Below, one piece after another: positions 49,867 to 60,100 of a DNA stretch of 64,000 bases. The notes under the pieces were generated by a model. It saw only the letters and a program-made list of their open reading frames with translations, was not told where the DNA came from and did not search any database. A program made the translations under genes and the position numbers. Numbering within the stretch: position 1 is the stretch's first letter; each line of letters starts with the position of its first letter. The stretch is taken from the NCBI RefSeq assembly GCF_963678635.1, contig NC_087064.1, positions 58,290,338-58,354,337 of the forward strand, in the 5' to 3' direction. The stretch is from Symsagittifera roscoffensis. Its lineage: Eukaryota; Xenacoelomorpha; Acoela; Convolutidae.

Positions 49867-50494
49867 AGTTTCGCATTCGAATTTTTATGGAGCAGAAAAA
49901 GATCAGCTAACCTGGAAGATTGATGGTTTTAACAGATTAGTGACGTTATTTGAACAATTAGACAAATCGGGAAGGGTTGGTGTTAACTGACATGTTAATT
50001 TTGAAACTTTCGAATTGTGGCGTCACATTTCTGAGAAAGGCTGAAACGGCCATTTTGGGAGAAATCGGAAGAAAAACAGAGCAACAATAGTTGCAGTGAC
50101 TTGTTGCAGTGTTTTGACGCTAGCCAGTCGTTTTAGAACCTAGCTTTATTTTCCGTAGATATGTACTTCCGGTCGAATTTTACATAAATTAATAAGAAAC
50201 TTGACAATAAATGGGGTAATCAAGTCTGACTCGAGGAGTCTTAAATGAATAAGTTTTGACTTGAAGAAGTTTTTGGGGCTGGACCATTGGGCAACTTCAG
50301 TTGTCCAACTTTCCACCGAAGGCTCACTCTGGTCCACTTCTTATTTGTTTTCTTCTCTACTTGCGATCACTCTGCCTTCTGTCAAGAAGAAGACAGCTCT
50401 ACTCTCGTACAATCTTATGTCTGGAATTTGCGAACAGCAATTTTCCACTGCTTTTCAACTACTTTCTCGCTCCTGTAGTTCGGTTCTTCTCATC
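49867..50494. other. Untranslated part of the foreign element
   Basis: No sustained frame. TGACGCTAGCCAGTCGTT at 50115-50132 is another copy of the LTR-like repeat's edge, preceded by the motif block shared with 48485-48565. Confidence 0.45.
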
Positions 50495-50680
50495 TTATTT
50501 TCTGATATTATCAGTTGTCGCAAGAAGCTTGAGCATGACATGCTCAATTCGAATTTCTGAAAAATTCCATTTCAACCCAAAATCAAGTATTTTGCGTTGC
50601 TCAAGGTCAAACTTCCAAATATGACTGACTGGCACATACTCCCCGTTCTCATGATCGATGTCCTCATCGCGTGTCGTCAT
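50495..50680 (-). pseudogene. U7: unknown frame fragment
   Basis: A 61-codon frame rich in charged residues with a YVPVSHIWKFD segment. It is the last open stretch of the U series before the LTR-like repeat and exists only in copy A. Not recognised. Confidence 0.3.
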
Positions 50681-51190
50681 CTGCCACTGAGCCCCCAGAA
50701 TGTTGAATGTGTCTTAGGATACAGTGCCAGTGGTCATTTACAGAAGTTTGCAGCAGATTTTACTTTATCTACACCCCAAAATTCACCACCATGCAAAATT
50801 GTCACATTATCGCTAAACAGCAATCAAAATCTGCATGCACCTGCACCCCGAATTTCCGCTTTGCAAGCTAATGATTAAAATTTCTTTTGTCCTATCCAAT
50901 CAGAAAATTGTCATGCAGCATTTTGATTTATATAATAGGTATAGCATATTAACAACAATATTTTGGTTCATTAAAATTTTATTTTCGTGACCTCAGATTT
51001 CTTCCGAGTTCACACTCAAGCCCCTTTCCTTTCCCCTGCTCAAGACTCAAGAATCCGACACTGAGCATCCTGCTCACTTCGTGCTCCTCGCCCTTGGGGT
51101 GCTGGACCCTGATGCATTCGACACTGTAATCGGCCTCAGCAGCTCTTCCTCATCGTCGGAGCTGATCACGATCTCTTCCCGAGCCTATAG
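50681..51190. other. Gap between U6 and U7
   Basis: Frames on both strands are short and interrupted. Composition still resembles the foreign block at 51.0-51.2 kb and is AT-rich at 50.88-50.99 kb. Confidence 0.35.
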
Positions 51191-52080
51191 TTATTCGTAG
51201 GATCGCATCCACTCCCTCTGCTCTTGCATTCTCTTCGCCTGGTTCGGCAAACCCTTCGCCTTGGACTCCCTGTTCAAGCAAAAGGGATTGTGCAAGCTCA
51301 AGCTCACGCTCTTCGCCAAATCTTCCTTCAATATTGACTCCCTCGCCTTGGTATTATCTCGAGACACCCTACCAACTCTCTTCCAACCCGTAGTGATCGC
51401 ATTACGATGGGTCAACAAGGGTCTTTTGAAGCGTTCCGGCCCTATTTCAGCCAGAAACTGTCGATATTCTTTCTGATGCTTCTTCATGTGATCCTTCGTC
51501 ACCGTGTATAACCAAGACGTCAACGTCGCTCGAAATCATGGGAAGAATCTTATGCGGCTCCACACGTACGTGCCTGACCTCCATAGGTATAGCGAATACC
51601 TTGCACGCAGTCTCAAACAACTCAAGCCTCCTGCTGTAATCAATAGCGTGTATCAATTCCGCTGTCGGTGCCTTCGACTCCTGATATTTCGTCATATTCT
51701 CCTCGATCCATCGGAACGCCAGCATTGAACTTACTACTAGGAGGGTGACCTTCTGTCGATGATCGGGTAACCCGATTGACCGAACTTCCTCCAGGTCCCA
51801 TATCAAGCAGAGGTTCGAGTGCTCCGGATACCACACCGTCCACCATCTGTGCCAGACAGTGGCACGGGCATTCCACATGGGTGAAGTTGATACTCCGGAG
51901 GTTGCGTTCTCCCGAAGCTTCCAGCAGAGTTTCTAGCTCCATCATTTTCTCGTGTGTCACATCATTTTCCTCCATGGCTGGGGTACTGTTTATCGGTTTC
52001 CCGATCGTGTTCTGTCTGTCGAAATCACTCGCGTTTTCACCTTCCAAACTCAAGAGTTCCTCCCCCCAGATCTCATTCAA
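51191..52080 (-). pseudogene. U6: unknown protein, split by two frameshifts
   Basis: Three overlapping frames (52080-51640, 51878-51447, 51523-51191) appear to be pieces of one protein of about 290 residues, because each has protein-like composition where the previous one loses it. The first part is acidic with a CPCHC cluster, the middle is Val/Ile and charged-helix-like, and the last is strongly basic. No family is recognised and no membrane segment is seen. Only copy A holds this gene. Confidence 0.45.
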
Positions 52081-52906
52081 GTTTTCTCTTTGTTCTCCCC
52101 GTTAAAGCTCCCAGGATCTTTCTCAATAGTCTGTGCGAGAGTTGCGACATTCGAGCCAGGCGTACGCACTTGGGTATCGAGTAGGCTTTGTCGATTAGTA
52201 TCCTCTGACTGGATACCTCCACCATTGCCATGTGTAATGGATAGTGGCTTCCACACAGGTTGGCCATCACCGATCCCACTAGGGAATTCGCGTTCACTGG
52301 CAAACTATAGGCTTCACTCACGGGAAACCCCATCTCCGCCCCAAGACCAATCTTTCACCCTCTGATGTGTTTCTGGGTTATTTGTAACGCCCCAGGCCAT
52401 GACTCCACGCTCAACGCTGTCACCAAGTGGTGCTCGGACTCTAGCATCTCCAGCGATTGCAAGCTGTACATCCATGAGAAGAACCCCAACGCCGCTACTA
52501 TATTTACAGTGGTAATCGTGTAACACTCAGCCATTATCTGTACTTCGCTCTTTTCCTTCTCTGTGATGTCACCAAACCAATTGGCTAAGCCTTCCTTCTG
52601 GAAATACTGTATCCTGACACAGGATCTTCCATCGCAAGAATGCTCTCCACTTCCACACATCAGGGCCAGACAACTACCGGGTTCCATCTTCTTCGCTGAT
52701 TTGTCTAGCTTGCTCGTTGTTTCTTCCGACTCCTTACTATGGGGTAGGATCAGTTTGTGTAGCATATTCAGATTCCCCAAGTCCTCATCCTTCGTTGTTG
52801 ACAGTCTCACTTGCTCCGTGACTTTTTCAACCAAACTTGCGGGGGGATGTGGGCACCAGGAAGGCTTCAGCAACTTCCAAACCGTCCCCAAGTTCGTAAT
52901 CAGCAT
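52073..52906 (-). pseudogene. U5, copy A: unknown protein
   Basis: A 183-codon frame is followed, in the same frame after one TGA and seven codons, by a further 86 codons beginning with Met. It contains a Cys-rich patch (CGSGEHSCDGRSC) and a moderately hydrophobic stretch near TTVNIVAALGFFSWMY. Copy B (55210-55947) has the same stop, so that stop predates the duplication and could be a true gene end with a closely following second gene. The 3' end overlaps the start of U6 by 8 bases, a compact, virus-like arrangement. Not recognised. Confidence 0.5.
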
Positions 52907-52975
52907 GCTATTTCTATTTCACATCTTCAACTCCACCCTCCTGTTCGATTGCGGCACGCTGATCACTTCTGGCAT

Positions 52976-53203
52976 CTACTCAAGTATTAGGCCTAGGCTC
53001 GGCCTTACCCTTTCTATCGCGTCAATTTCAATAATCTTCTCTGTCCAGAATTTTAACAACTCTGCCACTTCAAAATTCAAGTAGGCGTTCCCGGACTCCG
53101 AATCTGAGAAAGGGTTGTATGCTATTCCCATTACTCCAGATACATATTGATTTTCTCCCCAGAACTGTCGGTCATCATGGACATGATCTATCTTAAGAAA
53201 CAA
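52976..53203 (-). pseudogene. U4 downstream frame, copy A
   Basis: A 75-codon open frame with a FWGENQYVSGVMGIAYNP segment lies directly behind U4 in another frame and is probably its C-terminal continuation after a frameshift. In copy B the Trp codon of LLKFWTEK is replaced by TAA, so B is more damaged here. Confidence 0.4.
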
Positions 53204-53228
53204 GTGGCATTCTTTCTCCTCGCTAGAC

Positions 53229-53779
53229 TCAAACTCGAATTGTCTCTGGCTTCAAATTATTGCACGAGGTTAACACCTCCAGCTCTACTCCCACCAAGCT
53301 CCATGCGAACATCAACTGTCCTCCCGTTCTGACGAAAGGATTTGCCCTCAACGGCAAAGCCGACGAGGGTGTTCTCATCGCCTCTTCGAAATACTCCAGC
53401 AGTAGGTTTTGCCAAGTTCGCCTTAGCTGGTTCCCCAACTCTAACTCATTAATCTCGGCTTTCTGTTGGGTGGCCCAATGACGACGCTTGCGGGATACTC
53501 CGCGATCAAGTTTCTTCAGGCAATCCTCCAGTTCTTTCATGGTCTCTAGAGCCACCCACCAGGTTGGAGCAGTGTTCCTCGTCGCATTTTCTCAAGATGA
53601 TCGCCCGTCAAATGTTTCCCAATGGCCTGGTGTTGGGTCAAGAGCCATTCTTTGCCGACATCCACCTCCCACGTTTGTCCACTCGTCGAACCCCTTTTGG
53701 TGTTTGCCTTCTGGGGTCTGAAGTCCTCTTTCGTTGTCAAGGTCGTCGAGGCTTCCATTCCCTCCATCACTTCGGCCAA
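53229..53779 (-). pseudogene. U4, copy A: unknown protein, frameshifted
   Basis: Two overlapping frames (53779-53546 and 53555-53229) correspond to the single intact 185-codon frame at 56822-56265. The break is a missing T in a run near 53590. Product unknown: charged, helical, no cysteine motif and no membrane segment. Confidence 0.55.
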
Positions 53780-53925
53780 CTTCCGTGGAGCGGAGCTGCC
53801 CTTTTATGCCGCCGTGTTCCATCGCGCTAGAATCATGGGAGCCGTCTCCTTCAGATTCTTTTCTGAGACTGCGTCCGCCGAGGGACTACTTAATTCTTTT
53901 GGCTCTCTTCTCCTTTTCCGAGACC

Positions 53926-54471
53926 CTATTCCCTATTCGACTTCTTTATCCAGTTCTGGCCTTTCCATCTCTTGCCTCCCCCATCTCGAGCCTTAAGAAT
54001 ATTAATAACTTTAATCATATTACTAGTCTTACTCTTATCATCCCTTTCAACCATAATTATTTTATCATCAGTTTTTTTGTTCAGAGTAGAGCTGTATTTA
54101 CATGTGTCAGCTTTGGTCTTTTGTTCCGGTTCCCTCAGTTTGATCATCCTCCCTAGTAGCTCCTTTCTCGCTTTTTCATCTAGTCCGGTACCCATCAAGA
54201 CAGGGTCCCCGAACTTCACCACCGTGTTCCACAACTCTTCCTTGAAGTCCTCCAGCGTAGTTTCACTCTTCACTCTCTGGTTGAATTCGCTCAGGAAATC
54301 TTGTTACATCTTTTCGTCCAGTGTGTTCAGGAACATCCATTTATTGCCCTCGAAAGCGTTATTCTTGCTTTCTTCGGCACTCAAGAGTACCATCCCCATG
54401 TAAGAGGCCTCACTCGCCAGGGGCAGTTCCAGATCTTTACGAGGGGATCCCAGTGGTGGGGTGACCGTGTC
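53926..54471 (-). pseudogene. U3, copy A: 5'-truncated acidic protein
   Basis: Counterpart of U3 copy B, missing its N-terminal part because the LTR-like repeat cuts in at 54472. The internal stop before QDFLSEF is TAA here and TAG in copy B. Confidence 0.55.
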
Positions 54472-54497
54472 TGACGCCTGCCAGTCGTTAAGGTAAC
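54472..54497. repeat. Extra 26-bp edge of the LTR-like repeat
   Basis: TGACGCCTGCCAGTCGTTAA is a tandem duplicate of the first bases of the adjacent 54498-55209 repeat. Confidence 0.7.
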
Positions 54498-55209
54498 TGA
54501 CGCTTGCCAGTCGTTAATAGGTACTTTTTCTACGCTCCGTCGCTGTGTAGTATTTGGGCGAATGTTACATTTGAATAAGAATCCTACTAAATATAGGGAG
54601 ATGAGACTGAAATCAATTTGCAAAAGTTTTGGTTTTTTGAGCAATTTGTTGGGCAGAAAAATAAATGTTCACAAGTTGAATCCAGAGCTTAAAAACTGAA
54701 ACTTTGACATTTTCAAGTGTTTTTATAGCGTGAATCGGTGTAACATTCGCCTACTTAAGTCACATATGAGGTTGAAGAAAAATAGGCCCGATAACCATTG
54801 GCTCAAGAGTCAGGGACACTATCTCTTGTGTTTTTCTACCTCAAGCGGTCGGAGCCAATTCGGTTCACTTGCGACATGAGACTAAAAACTTTGTTACAGC
54901 TTAAAAGCCTGAACCAAAATACCCCTCCCCCCACCCCACTCTAGAAAAATAGAACGTCCCCATACTTAGATCTCAAAATACCTAAGACACGCGAATGCCG
55001 TTAAAAACAGGGTCGGAACCTTACGTATAGTTGATTTATTAGACAGTGGACCTTTGATCCATTTCAGATGGATCAACCTAAAACTCTCCATACCTCAACA
55101 TAACAATATGAGACACACTCAAGAAATTTAAATTGGGTACTCACATACCGGCACACTCTCTAGAATTGAGTAACTTATGTGACATTCGACCAGAATGTTC
55201 GAAAATGCA
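54498..55209. repeat. LTR-like repeat, 712 bp, copy 2
   Basis: Begins TGACGCTTGCCAGTCG and ends GAAAATGCA. Nearly identical to 49157-49866. It separates the two copies of the duplicated U segment. The flanks do not form a target duplication (CGTGTC on the left, GTACG on the right), so this is a rearranged junction rather than a simple insertion. Confidence 0.8.
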
Positions 55210-55947
55210 GTACGCACTTGGGTATCGAGTAGGCTTTGTCGATTAGTATCCTCTGACTGGATACCTCCACCATTGCCATGTGTAATGGACAGTGGCTTCC
55301 ACACAAGTTGGCCATCACCGATCCCACTAGGGAATTCGCGTTCACCGGCAAACTATAGGCTTCACTAATGGGAAACCCCATCTCCGCCCAAAGACCAACG
55401 TTTCACCCTCTGATGTGTTTCTGGGTTATTTGCAACGCCCCAGGCCATGACTCCACGCTCAACGCTGTCACCAAGTGGTGCTCGGACTCTAGCATCTCCA
55501 GCGATTGCAAGCTGTACATCCATGAGAAGAACCCCAACGCCGCTACTATATTTACAGTGGTAATCGTGTAACACTCAGCCATTATCTGTACTTCGCTCTT
55601 TTCCTTCTCTGTGATGTCACCAAACCAACTGGCTAAGCCTTCCTTCTGGAAATACTGTATCCTGACACAGGATCTTCCATCGCAAGAATGCTCTCCACTT
55701 CCACACATCAGGGCCAGACAACTACCGGGTTCCATCTTCTTCGCTGATTTTTCTAGCTTGCTCGTTGTTTCTTCCGACTATGGGGTAGGATCAGTTTGTG
55801 TAGCACATTCAGTTTCCCCAAGTCCTCATCCTTCGTTGTTGACAGTCTCACTCGCTCCGTGACTTTTTCAACCAAACTTGCGTGGGGATGTGGGCACCAG
55901 GAAGGCTTCAGCAACTTCCAAACCGTCCCCAAATTCGTAATCAGCAT
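55210..55947 (-). pseudogene. U5, copy B: truncated and frameshifted
   Basis: Same protein as 52906-52073. A 7-base deletion near 55780 splits the first frame (55947-55753, then 55735-55403), and the 3' end is lost at 55210 to the LTR-like repeat. The TGA before the Met-Gly-Phe-Pro restart is shared with copy A. Confidence 0.55.
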
Positions 55948-56264
55948 GCCATTTCCATTTCACAATCTTCAACTCCACCCTCCTGTTCGATTGCGGCACG
56001 CTGATCACTTCTGGCATCTACTCAAGTATTAGGCCTAGGCTCGGCCTTACCCTTTCTATCGCGTCAATTTCAATAATCTTCTCTGTTTAGAATTTTAACA
56101 ACTCCGCCACTTCAAAATTCAAGTAGGCGTTCCCGGACTCCGAATCTGAGAAAGGGTTGTATGCTATTTCCATTACTCCAGATACATATTGATTTTCTCC
56201 CCAGAACTGTCGGTCATCACGGACATGATTCATCTTAAGAAACAAGTGGCATCCTTTCTCCTCG

Positions 56265-56822
56265 CTAGACGCAAACTCGAATTGTCTCTGGCTTCAAATT
56301 ATTGCACAATGTTAACACCTCCAGCTCTACTCCCACCAAGCTCCATGCGAACATCAACTGTCCTCCCGTTCTGACGAAAGGATTTGCCCTCAACGGCAAA
56401 GCCGACGAGGGTGTTCTCATCGCCTCTTCGAAATACTCCAGCAGTAGGTTTTGCCAAGTTCGCCTTAGCTGGTTCCCCAACTCTAACTCATTAATCTCGG
56501 CTTTCTGTTGGGTGGCCCAATGGCGAAGCTTGCGGGATAATCTGGGATCAAGTTTCTTCAGGCAATCCTCCAGTTCTTTCATGGTCTCTAGAGCCACCAA
56601 CCATGTTGGAGCAGTGTTCCTCGTCGCATTTTTCTCAAGATGATCGCCCGTCACATGTTTCCCAATGGCCTGGTGTTGGGTCAGGAGCCATTCTTTGCCG
56701 ACATCCACCTCCCACGTTTGTCCACTCGTCGAACCCCTTTTGGTGTTTGCCTTCTGGGGTCTGAAGTCCTCTTTCGTTGTCAAGGTCGTCGAGGCTTCCA
56801 TTCCCTCCATCAATTCGGCCAA
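56265..56822 (-). CDS. U4, copy B: unknown protein, 185 aa
   Basis: The longest intact frame in the duplicated part. Residues 1-60 are Lys, Thr and Gly-rich; the middle has a helical, charged segment (ETMKELEDCLKKL, then a Trp/Glu-rich helix); the end has a hydrophobic SLVGVELEVL stretch. No signal peptide or catalytic motif is seen. It lies between acidic U3 and U5 on the same strand. I do not recognise the family. Probably a relic, since its neighbours are broken. Confidence 0.45.
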   Translation of the reverse strand: MAELMEGMEASTTLTTKEDFRPQKANTKRGSTSGQTWEVDVGKEWLLTQHQAIGKHVTGDHLEKNATRNTAPTWLVALETMKELEDCLKKLDPRLSRKLRHWATQQKAEINELELGNQLRRTWQNLLLEYFEEAMRTPSSALPLRANPFVRTGGQLMFAWSLVGVELEVLTLCNNLKPETIRVCV

Positions 56823-57037
56823 CTTCCGTGGAGCGGAGCTGCCCTTTTATGCCGCCGTCTTCCATCGCGCTAGAATCATGGGAGCCGTCTCCTTCAGATT
56901 CTTTTCTGAGACTGCGTCCGCCGAGGGACTACTTATTTCTTTTGGCTCTCTTCTCCTTTTCCGAGACCCTATTCCCTTACTTGGGGGCGTCGCCACTATC
57001 ATCACTGATTCGACTTCTTTATCCAGGTCTGGCCTTT

Positions 57038-57766
57038 CTATCTCTTGCCTCCCCCATCTCGAGCCTTAAGAATATTAATAACTTTAATCATATTACTAGT
57101 CTTACTCTTATCATCCCTTTCAACCATAATTATTTTATCATTAGTTTTTTTGTTCAGAGTAGAGCTGTATTTACATGTGTCAGCTTTGGTCTTTTGTTTC
57201 GGTTCCCTCTGTTTGATCATCCTCCCTAGTAGCTCCTTTCTCGCTTTTTCATCTAGTCCGGTACCCATCAAGACAGGGTCCCCGAATTTCACCACCGTGT
57301 TCCACAATTCTTCCTTGAAGTCCTCCAGCGTAGTTTCACTCTTCACTCTCTGGTTGAATTCGCTCAGGAAATCTTGCTACGCCTTTTCGTCCAGTGTGTT
57401 CAGGAACATCCATTTATTGCCCTCGAAAGCGTTCTTCTTGCTTTCTTCGGCACTCAAGAGTACCATCCCCATGTAAGAGGCCTCACTCGCCAGGGGTAGT
57501 TCCAGATCTTTGCGAGGGGATCCCAGTGGTGGGGTGACCGTGTCCGCCCAGTCGTCTCCACTCAAGTCTTGCAACAGCTCATGCGTGGTGAAATCTCTTT
57601 CAGCTGGGTCCTGGTCTGGTGTATTTCCCACCTTCATTTCTTTTCCCGCTTCACTGAGGGTCTCATCCATGCTCTCCCTTTCCCCTGACTCAGCCTGTTT
57701 TTTCTCTAGTGCATCACTGAAACTGTTCTCTGCGTGGTGGCTTCTTTTATCTCCAGGCGTGCCCAC
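57038..57766 (-). pseudogene. U3, copy B: acidic protein with one internal stop
   Basis: A 129-codon frame, then TAG, then an in-frame continuation for about 110 codons. The N-terminal half is acidic and Ser/Thr-rich with a LLQDLSGDDWAD patch; the second half is Lys/Arg-rich with helical segments. Acidic disordered start plus basic helical end is the general build of viral phosphoprotein-like cofactors, but that is only a resemblance in composition. The stop occupies the same codon in copy A as TAA. Confidence 0.5.
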
Positions 57767-57791
57767 CGATAAGGGTGAGGGTGTTGATGGG

Positions 57792-59977
57792 TCAGCTTCT
57801 TATATTCAGTGAAGGCTGCATTTGATGACCTGCCGCATTAAACTTCTTTCCATCTTGTCTCAGCTCTAGCTCCTCCAATCCGTAGGGCTCTCGGTACTTC
57901 CTCGACGCGAACTTCATCTCATCTTTCAGAGCAATGTGTCCCTCTTCCACGATCATTCTTCCATCGTCCCAAATCGGCAGCTTGTTCTCAAGTTCAGCCT
58001 CCTCGAGCGTCCTCAAGATGTCCCGGACCTCGAACTTTGGGTGCATTGAGCCTCTCATCATCTTTGCCTGCGTCGTCCACGAGTTTAGTTTTATGTCATA
58101 TGTAGGGAAATAAACTGCGGCTGAGTGTCCAATGAACAAGGGATCAAAACCGTTCGTAAACTCTTTTTGCTGCTTTTCCACAGTGGCTCTCGCGTGTAGG
58201 GACGGGACTACAAAAGGGCTGTTCATCCCCAGGGTCATTCTTCTGACCATCGGGAATTCAGGGACGGTAGTGGGCAGAACCTCTCATTCAAGTATCATTT
58301 CAAACTCCTTTTTCACGAGTTCAAAACTCCCTTTCCACCGCCGGGATTCTCAAGATTTCTCCCTTGTCCCCTATCATGGGAATCAAATTGCAGAACTTAG
58401 GGTAGGCCTTGATGGGACCCTCAAGTTTGCCCACCATTCTGCACTGCAGTTGTCCCCGGAAGTTTAACACCATCAGCTCTGGGTCTTTCACTTTCCCAAA
58501 GAGTACCGTGTCGCTCATCTGCGCTCTCAACTCTTCTTGCCTGCACCAGTCCCATCTAGAATACTTATTAGGCTCACGTGTACCAGTGAATGCTGGTATG
58601 CCACCATGAGCGGATCAGGAAACGCGTATGTTACCGCCGGCCCGTAGATGCATGTCACGACTTCTCCAAGCCCCCTAATCATCCCTAAAGGGTCAGATCT
58701 CATGGCGAAACACAAATCAGTCAAGAGAGGTATGCCTCCATTCGCCTCCTTCAACTCCTCTCTCGTCTTGGGATTTCCCTCCTCGCCCGTCAGGTATCGA
58801 TTCTGCATTCGGAGATACTCCACCAGCAACGTCTTCAGTCCGGCAGCACACTTGTTTGAATAAGTTTCCCCACTTGGGTGAGCCTTCCTTATCGACAGAG
58901 GCTCTCCATACTTCATCAGTCGATGAAACGCCATCAGTTCTCCAAGGGTCAAGAGTACCAGCGTTAAGTATCCGTCAATTCGGAGGGTTTCCACGCCCCT
59001 GCTGAACATGTAGGCCGGTCCCATATTGAACAGATTCCTGAGGTAGACCAAATACAGGGCCAGTAAGAGGTTAATAGGCATATTTAGTGATTCCTGCACG
59101 AACGCATCGAAGATTGTATCCCCCGCATAGAACACTCTGCCCATGTACTTCTTCTCCCAGCATGGGCTTAAGAATCTCAAGATCTCGTGATTCTTTCTGG
59201 TCTTCAACTCGCCCTTCGCGTGCTCCATCCAGAACCCTCCATAGGTGACTTCATTGGCCGCTGTGACAAATCTTCCCACCGTCATCTCCCTGTTTTCTGC
59301 CACTTCCAGCTGTCCCTCAAGAAACTCCCATATCTGTTTGATGAGAGGTGGAGCACTCCCACTTGTCTTGCTAAGCGTTACCCCATCGATTCCAATTGCT
59401 TCTCGGCCGCAGCCACATTTTTACTTTCGTTGCTCGGTCCCCTCGCGTTACTCGTGGAGCTCGTGATTGTCAGATCCATGCTCCGAAACAACGGGCTGGC
59501 TGTTAGATGGCTTATTGCCGGGTGATCATCCCATATCTCCGGATTGAACTTTTGTTGCCGAGCGAGATTCGACACTTCAAGACAGAGAAGTTCATCCAGC
59601 ACAGTCAGAAAATCTGCCAATTCGTAGAATCCCCTCAAAGCATGAGACACATCTGCCCATGCTGCTGCCAACTCCGACTTAAGAAGTCTCAAGTTTATTG
59701 GCTCCAGCTCGCGATTGGGAGCAGCCATAAGTATCCGCCACGCGTTCCCTTCCGCTATCAAGTTCAACATTGCGTACGCAAACTGCAAGGAAGGCGGCAT
59801 ACTCGCGTAACCCTGGGACGTCGTAAATGCCACTCTCGTCTTGGGTCCAAATCGAGAAGTCACCAACTCTTGCACCTCGTTCATCACGAAAAACAACGTC
59901 TGGATTGCTTCCCAGATTTTCTTGGGTGTTGGTGCTTCACCTCTCAGAAGCCTTGCCGCGTGCAGGTGGTCGTTCAT
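57792..59977 (-). pseudogene. U2: long unknown protein, about 730 codons, frameshifted
   Basis: Four successive frames (59977-59378, 59303-58527, 58530-58321, 58250-57792) tile 2.2 kb with no large gap and read as one mostly helical protein broken by frameshifts. Landmarks are a MPPSLQFAYAMLNLI helix, a hydrophobic NLLLALYLVYLRNLF segment, and GPAVTYAFPDPLMVAY. There is no nucleotide-binding loop, protease triad, zinc motif or signal peptide that I can see. Size and build would suit a structural (coat or nucleocapsid-like) protein, but I cannot assign a family. Confidence 0.5.
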
Positions 59978-60100
59978 GTATCAGGCTGTCCCCTATAATC
60001 AAGTGGACCGCACACTGTGGTATTCTTGGCTGTGTGAAGTATTCAGCCCAAGACGCGTCAAGGAAGCAATCCCTCCTTGCCCGTTGTGCCGTTGTCCAGT

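Larger units (their letters stand above)
52162..54471. repeat. Duplicated segment, copy A
   Basis: Corresponds almost base for base to 55210-57544. Its right edge is cut by the LTR-like repeat (54472 onward). Its left edge continues into U5/U6, which copy B lacks. Differences: one T missing (frameshift near 53590), 7 bases present that B lacks, and a block of about 33 bases absent near 53930. Confidence 0.92.
55210..57544. repeat. Duplicated segment, copy B
   Basis: Second copy of 52162-54471. Its right side runs on without a break into U3, U2, U1 and the retroelement pol; its left side is cut off by the LTR-like repeat in the middle of U5. Confidence 0.92.
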
